Below are positions 58,981 to 64,000 of a stretch of DNA of 64,000 nt, one piece after another (the first letter of the stretch is position 1; each line of letters opens with the position of its first letter). The position numbers and the translations under genes were made by a program. Under the pieces are notes generated by a model, which was not told the origin of the DNA, searched no databases, and saw only the letters and a program-made list of their open reading frames with translations. The stretch comes from Hydractinia symbiolongicarpus. Taxonomy: Eukaryota; Cnidaria; Hydrozoa; Anthoathecata; Hydractiniidae. Where the stretch lies: positions 4,526,001-4,590,000 of the forward strand of contig NC_079887.1 of assembly GCF_029227915.1 (NCBI RefSeq), read 5' to 3'.

Positions 58981-61900
58981 ACCCGCGATTTCCCGTAAAT
59001 CCCGGGCTTGGGCCGTATAGTCGAATGTATACAAAGAAAGTACCCTGTGAGTAAACTCATTTCCAGAACAATTTTTTAAATTATTTTTTCACCACTAAAA
59101 CGCATAAGACTTATAGTTTTCAAAAATGTTTTCATTTTTGATGAGACGCTGAATAAAAGAAGTTTAATTGCCGGCAAACGAAAACCGGCGATTTTCCGTA
59201 AATCCCGGGCTTGGCCCGTATAGTTGAATGTATTTAAAGAAAGTACCCAGGGAGTAAACTCATTTCCCGAACGAGTTTTTAAATTATTATTTCACCACTA
59301 AAGCCCATGAGCCTTGTAGTTTTTAAAAATGTTTTCATTTTTGATGAGACGCTGAGTAAAAGGAGTTTAAGCGCCGGCAAACGAAAACCCGCGATTTCCC
59401 GTAAATCCCGGACTCGGCCCGCATAGTCGAATGTATACAAAGAAAGTACCCTGTGAGTAAACTCATTTCCAGAACAATTTTTTAAATTATTTTTTCACCA
59501 CTAAAACGCATAAGACTTATAGTTTTCAAAAATGTTTTCATTTTTGATGAGACGCTGAATAAAAGAAGTTTAATCGCCGGCAAACGAAAACCGGCGATTT
59601 TCCGTAAATCCCAGGCTTGGCCCGTATAGTTGAATGTATATAAAGAAAGTACCCAGGGAGTAAACTCATTTCCCGAACGATTTTTTATATTATTATTTCA
59701 CCACTAAAGCCCATGAGCCTTGTAGTTTTTAAAAATGTTTTCATTTTTGATGAGACGCTGAATAAAAGGAGTTTAAGCGCCGGCAAACAAAAACCCGCGA
59801 TTTCCCGTAAATCCCGGACTCGGCCCGTATAGTCAAAAGTATACAAAGAAAGTACCCAGGGAGTAAACTCATTTCCCGAACGATTTTTTAAATTATTTTT
59901 TCACCACTAAAGCCCATGAGCCTTGTAGTTTTTAAAAATGTTTTCATTTTTGATGAGACGCTGAATAAAAGAAGTTTAATTGCCGGCAAACGAAAACCGG
60001 CGATTTTCCGTAAATCCCGGGCTTGGCCCGTATAGTTGAATGTATTTAAAGAAAGTACCCAGGGAGTAAACTCATTTCCCGAACGAGTTTTTAAATTATT
60101 TTTCACCACTAAAACGCAGGAGACTTGTAGTTTTCAGAAACGTTTTCATTTTTGATGAAACGCTGAATAAAAGAAGTTTAATCGCCGGCAAATAAAAACC
60201 CGCGATTTCCCGTAAATCCCGGACTCGGCCCGTATAGTCGAATGTATACAAAGAAAGTACCCTGTGAGTAAACTCATTTCCAGAACAATTTTTTAAATTA
60301 TTTTTCACCACTAAAACGCATAAGACTTATAGTTTTCAAAAATGTTTTCATTTTTGATGAGACGCTGAATAAAAGAAGTTTAATCGCCGGCAAACGAAAA
60401 CCGGCGATTTTCCGTAAATCCCGGGCTTGGCCCGTATAGTTGAATGTATATAAAGAAAGTACCCAGGGAGTAAACTCATTTCCCGAACGATATTTTAAAT
60501 TATTATTTCACCACTAAAGCCCATGAGCCTTGTAGTTTTTAAAAATGTTTTCATTTTTGATGAGACGCTGAATAAAAGGAGTTTAAGCGCCGGCAAACAA
60601 AAACCCGCGATTTCCTGTAAATCCCGGACTCGGCCCGTATAGTCAAAAGTATACAAAGAAAGTACCCAGGGAGTAAACTCATTTCCCGAACGATTTTTTA
60701 AATTATTTTTTCACCACTAAAACCCATGAGCCTTGTAGTTTTTAAAAATGTTTTTATTTTTGATGAGACGCTGAATAAAAGGAGTTTAAGCGCCGGCAAA
60801 TAAAAACCCGCGATTTCCCGTAAATCCCGGACTCGGCCCGTAAAGTCAAAAGTATACAAATAAAGTACCCAGGGAGTAAACTCATTTCCCGAACGATTTT
60901 TTAAATTATTTTTCACCACTAAAACGCAGGAGACATGTAGTTTTCAGAAACGTTTTCATTTTTGATGAAACGCTGAATAAAAGAAGTTTAATCGCCGGAA
61001 ATAAAAACCCGCGATTTCCCGTAAATCCCGGACTCGGCCCGTATAGTCGAATGTATACAAAGAAAGTACCCTGTGAGTAAACTCAATTCCAAAACGATTT
61101 TTTAAATGATCTTTTCACCAATAAAACGCATGAGACTTGTAGTTTTCAAAAATGTTTTCATTTTTGATGAGACGCTGAATAAAAGAAGTTTAATCGCCGG
61201 CAAACGAAAACCCGCCATTTCCCATAAACCCCGGACTTGGCCCGTATAGTCAAAAGTATAAAAAGAAAGTACCCAGGGAGTAAACTCATTTCCCGAACGA
61301 TTTTTTAAATAGTTTTTCACCACCAAAACGCATGAGACTTGTAGTTTTCAAAAATGTTCTCATTTTTGATGAGACGCTTAATAAAAGAGGTTTAATCGCC
61401 GGCAAACGAAAACCCGTGATTTCCCGTAAATCCCGGGCTTGGCCCGTATAGTCGAATGTATACAAAGAAAGTACCGTGTGGGTAAACTCATTTCCAGAAC
61501 AATTTTTTAAATTATTTTTTCACCACTAAAACGCATAAGACTTATAGTTTTCAAAAATGTTTTCATTTTTGATGAAACGCTGAATAAAAGAAGTTTAATC
61601 GCCGGCAAACAAAAACCGGCGATTTTCCGTAAATCCCGGGCTTGGCCCGTATAGTTGAATGTATATAAAGAAAGTACCCAGGGAGTAAACTCATTTCCCG
61701 AACGATTTTTTAAATTATTATTTCACCACTAAAGCCCATGAGCCTTGTAGTTTTTAAAAATGTTTTCATTTTTGATGAGACGCTGAATAAAAGGAGTTTA
61801 AGCGCCGGCAAACAAAAACCCGCGATTTCCCGTAAATCCCGGACTCGGCCCATATAGTTAAAAGTATACAAAGAAAGTACCCAGGGAGTAAACTCATTTC

Positions 61901-64000
61901 CCGAACGATTTTCTAAATAGTTTTTCACCACCAAAACGCATGAGACTTGTAGTTTTCAAAATTGTTTTCATTTTTGATGAGACGCTTAATGAAAGAGGTT
62001 TAATCGCCGGCAAACGAAAACCCGCGATTTCCCGTAAATCCCGGGCTTGGCCCGTATAGTCAAAAGTATACAAAGAAAGTACCCAGGGAGTAAACTCATT
62101 TCCCGAACGATTTTCTAAATAGTTTTTCACCACCAAAACGCATGAGACTTGTAGTTTTCAAAATTGTTTTCATTTTTGATGAGACGCTTAATGAAAGAGG
62201 TTTAATCGCCGGCAAACGAAAACCCGCGATTTCCCGTAAATCCCGGGCTTGGCCCGTATAGTCGAATGTATACAAAGAAATTACCCTGTGAGTAAACTCA
62301 TTTCCAGAACAATTTTTTAAATTATTTTTTCACCACTAAAACGCATAAGACTTAGAGTTTTCAAAAATGTTTTCATTTTTGATGAGACGATGAATAAAAG
62401 AAGTTTAATCGCCGGCAAACGAAAACCGGCGATTTCCCGTAAATGCCGGGCTTGGCCCGTATAGTCGAATGTATACAAAGAAAGTACCCTGTGAGTTAAC
62501 TCATTTCCAGAACAATTTTTTAAATTATTTTTTCACCACTAAAACGCATAAGACTTATAGTTTTCAAAAATGTTTTCATTTTTGATGAGACGCTGAATAA
62601 AAGAAGTTTAATCGCCGGCAAACGAAAACCGGCGATTTTCCGTAAATCCCGGGCTTGTCCCGTATAGTTGAATGTATTTAAAGAAAGTACCCAGGGAGTA
62701 AACTCATTTCCCGAACGAGTTTTTAAATTATTATTTCACCACTAAAGCCCATGAGCCTTGTAGTTTTTAAAAATGTTTTCATTTTTGATGAGACGCTGAA
62801 TAAAAGGAGTTTAAGCGCCGGGAAACGAAAACCCGCGATTTCCCGTAAATCCCGGACTCGGCCCGCATAGTCGAATGTATACAAAGAAAGTACCCTGTGA
62901 GTAAACTCATTTCCAGAACAATTTTTTAAATTATTTTTTCACCACTAAAACGCATAAGACTTATGGTTTTCAAAAATGTTTTCATTTTTGATGAGACGTT
63001 GAATAAAAGAAGTTTAATCGCCGGCAAACGAAAACCGGCGATTTTCCGTAAATCCCAGGCTTGGCCCGTATAGTTGAATGTATATAAAGAAAGTACCCAG
63101 GGAGTAAACTCATTTCCCGAACGATTTTTTAAATTATTATTTCACCACTAAAGCCCATGAGCCTTGTAGTTTTTAAAAATGTTTTCATTTTTGATGAGAC
63201 GCTGAATAAAAGGAGTTTAAGCGCCGGCAAACATAAACCCGCGATTTCCCGTAAATCCCGGACTCGGCCCGTATAGTCAAAAGTATACAAAGAAAGTACC
63301 CAGGGAGTAAACTCATTTCCCGAACGATTTTTTAAATTATTTTTTCACCACTAAAACCCATGAGCCTTGTAGTTTTTAAAAATGTTTTCATTTTTGATGA
63401 GACGCTGAATAAAAGGAGTTTAAGCGCCGGCAAATAAAAACCCGCGATTTCCCGTAAATCCCGCACTCGGCCCGTATAGTCAAAAGTATACAAAAAAAGT
63501 ACCCAGGGAGTAAACTCATTTCCCGAAAGATTTTTGAAATTATTTTTCACCACTAAAACGCAGGAGACTTGTAGTTTGCAGAAACGTTTTCATTTTTGAT
63601 GAAACGCTGAATAAAAGAAGTTTAATCGCCGGCAAATAAAAACCCGCGATTTCCCGTAAATCCCGGACTCGGCCCGTATAGTCGAATGTATACAAAGAAA
63701 GTACCCTGTGAGTAAACTCATTTCCAGAACAATTTTTTAAATTATTTTTCACCACTAAAACGCATAAGACTTATAGTTTTCAAAAATGTTTTCATTTTTG
63801 ATGAGACGCTGAATAAAAGAAGTTTAATCGCCGGCAAACGAAAACCGCCGATTTTCCGTAAATCCCGGGCTTGGCCCGTATAGTTGAATGTATATAAAGA
63901 AAGTACCCAGGGAGTAAAATCATTTCCCGAACGATATTTTAAATTATTATTTCACCACTAAAGCCCATGAGCCTTGTAGTTTTTAAAAATGTTTTCATTT

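Larger units (their letters stand above)
1..64000 (+). repeat. Satellite DNA array, ~203 bp monomer, head-to-tail
   Basis: The landmark GCGATTTCCCG recurs at 6, 209, 412, 615, 818, 1021, 1223 and 1425, and the same 202-203 bp spacing holds at every stretch I checked through to the end. Typical monomers run from GCGATTTCCCG through GGGCTTGGCCCG or GGACTCGGCCCG, a GTATACAAAG block, a T-rich stretch before CACCACTAAAACGC, the palindromic AAAAATGTTTTCATTTTT, and end with GCCGGCAAACGAAAACC. All copies have the same orientation; the strand given is a convention. No unrelated insertion longer than about 20 bp was seen. There is no gene in the window: every stretch over 300 bases consists of these monomers. 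The array enters and leaves the window mid-monomer, so its true length is unknown. The family is not one I recognise. Uniformity and size are typical of eukaryotic centromeric or pericentromeric satellites (inference). Confidence 0.97.
51000..64000 (+). repeat. Right domain: different subtype set (m, q, r, s, t, u, v, o)
   Basis: From about 51 kb the b, a, c and l monomers become rare and new subtypes prevail: q (GCAGGAGACTTG, CAGAAACG, GATGAAACGC, CAAATAAAAACC), r (CAAATGAAAACCCGCC, GGCCTGTATAG), s (AATACTTTTTCACC, CCTGTGATATCCCG), t (CACCAGTAAAGCCC, GTAGTGTTTAAAAATG), u (CAAACAAAGTACC, TTTTCCCCAC, CATCTTTGATGAG) and v (TACTCAGGCAG, TCTCTACTAAAGCG, GACTTTCAG, GAAGTTCAATCG, TAAGTCACGG). Headers are mostly GGACTC/CAAAAG. 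From ~59 to 64 kb m, o and q monomers predominate, with g and h inserted at ~61.1-61.3 kb. Confidence 0.8.

Noticed and set aside
909-63755. Some 70 minus-strand open frames of about 62-121 codons with near-identical products (YTFDYTG...LREIAGFRLPAIK...KMKTFLKTTS)
   Set aside because: Each is the same stretch of satellite monomer read in its one open frame. They start and stop wherever the 203 bp period shifts the frame, vary with single-base indels, have no ribosome-binding or promoter context, and match no protein family I know.
1-64000. CRISPR array
   Set aside because: The repeated unit is the full ~203 bp with no alternation of short repeat and unique spacer, and there are no cas genes.
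1-64000. tRNA-derived or Pol III repeat (GGTTTAATCGCC resembles a B box)
   Set aside because: Similarity to GGTTCGANNCC is partial, no A box lies at the right distance, and no cloverleaf can be drawn.
1-64000. rDNA spacer, LTR or other transposon origin
   Set aside because: No rRNA segment, terminal repeats, target-site duplications, poly-A tail or reverse-transcriptase/transposase sequence is visible.
1-64000. Whole window as an assembly artefact
   Set aside because: Copies differ by many private variants arranged in a consistent HOR, which collapse or random misassembly would not create. Individual recent duplications could still be mis-counted and need read support.
1-64000. Assignment to a named satellite family or species
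   Set aside because: I do not recognise the 203 bp consensus; naming it would be a guess without a database search.

Overview
The whole 64 kb window is one uninterrupted satellite-DNA array. It is a head-to-tail tandem repeat of a ~203 bp monomer (201-204 bp in most copies, about 315 copies), all in one orientation. I see no transposon insertion, no RNA gene and no protein-coding gene. The array is cut by both window edges: base 1 and base 64000 both lie inside a monomer. An array of this size, monomer length and hierarchy points to a eukaryotic heterochromatic, centromeric or pericentromeric region. I do not recognise the satellite family, so I name no organism. A composite monomer counted by hand has 38% G+C but 12 CpG sites, about 1.6 times expectation.

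Layout. Monomers fall into diagnostic subtypes, which I label a-p in the left part and q-v in the right part. They recur in a fixed order, so there is a higher-order repeat (HOR). The cleanest unit is 30643-33889: 16 subtypes in the order b-a-c-d-e-f-g-h-o-m-p-i-j-k-l-n, 3,247 bp. Pieces recur across 1-51 kb: the hexamer c-d-e-f-g-h (~1,217 bp, five full copies and one lacking h) and the tetramer i-j-k-l (811 bp, six copies). Recent local amplifications lie on top: a 28/26-monomer-offset duplication (209-2830 and 5888-8104), a 1,824 bp tandem duplication (7951-11598), a 1,217 bp tandem duplication (~17.36-19.80 kb), a 1,015 bp pentamer repeated three times (19.92-22.89 kb), b-a dimers (~36.8-37.85 kb) and a 1,014 bp duplication (~39.49-41.52 kb). 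From about 51 kb to the end other subtypes dominate, with a different HOR: a heptamer m-q-r-s-t-u-v of ~1,417 bp (51893-53309 and 56350-57767), broken by islands of left-type monomers.

Within a monomer four structural elements recur: an AT-rich 9 bp hairpin (arms TCAAAAATG/CATTTTTGA, loop TTTT); a GC-rich dyad around GCCGGC; four C3 tracts on this strand (four G3 tracts on the other), able in principle to form a G-quadruplex or i-motif; and a near-match to the CENP-B box that is one base too short. A single C/G difference (CCCGCG versus CCGGCG) decides whether a monomer keeps all four C3 tracts or a perfect GC hairpin. The many open frames of 60-120 codons, mostly on the minus strand, are a by-product of the repeat and are not annotated as genes.
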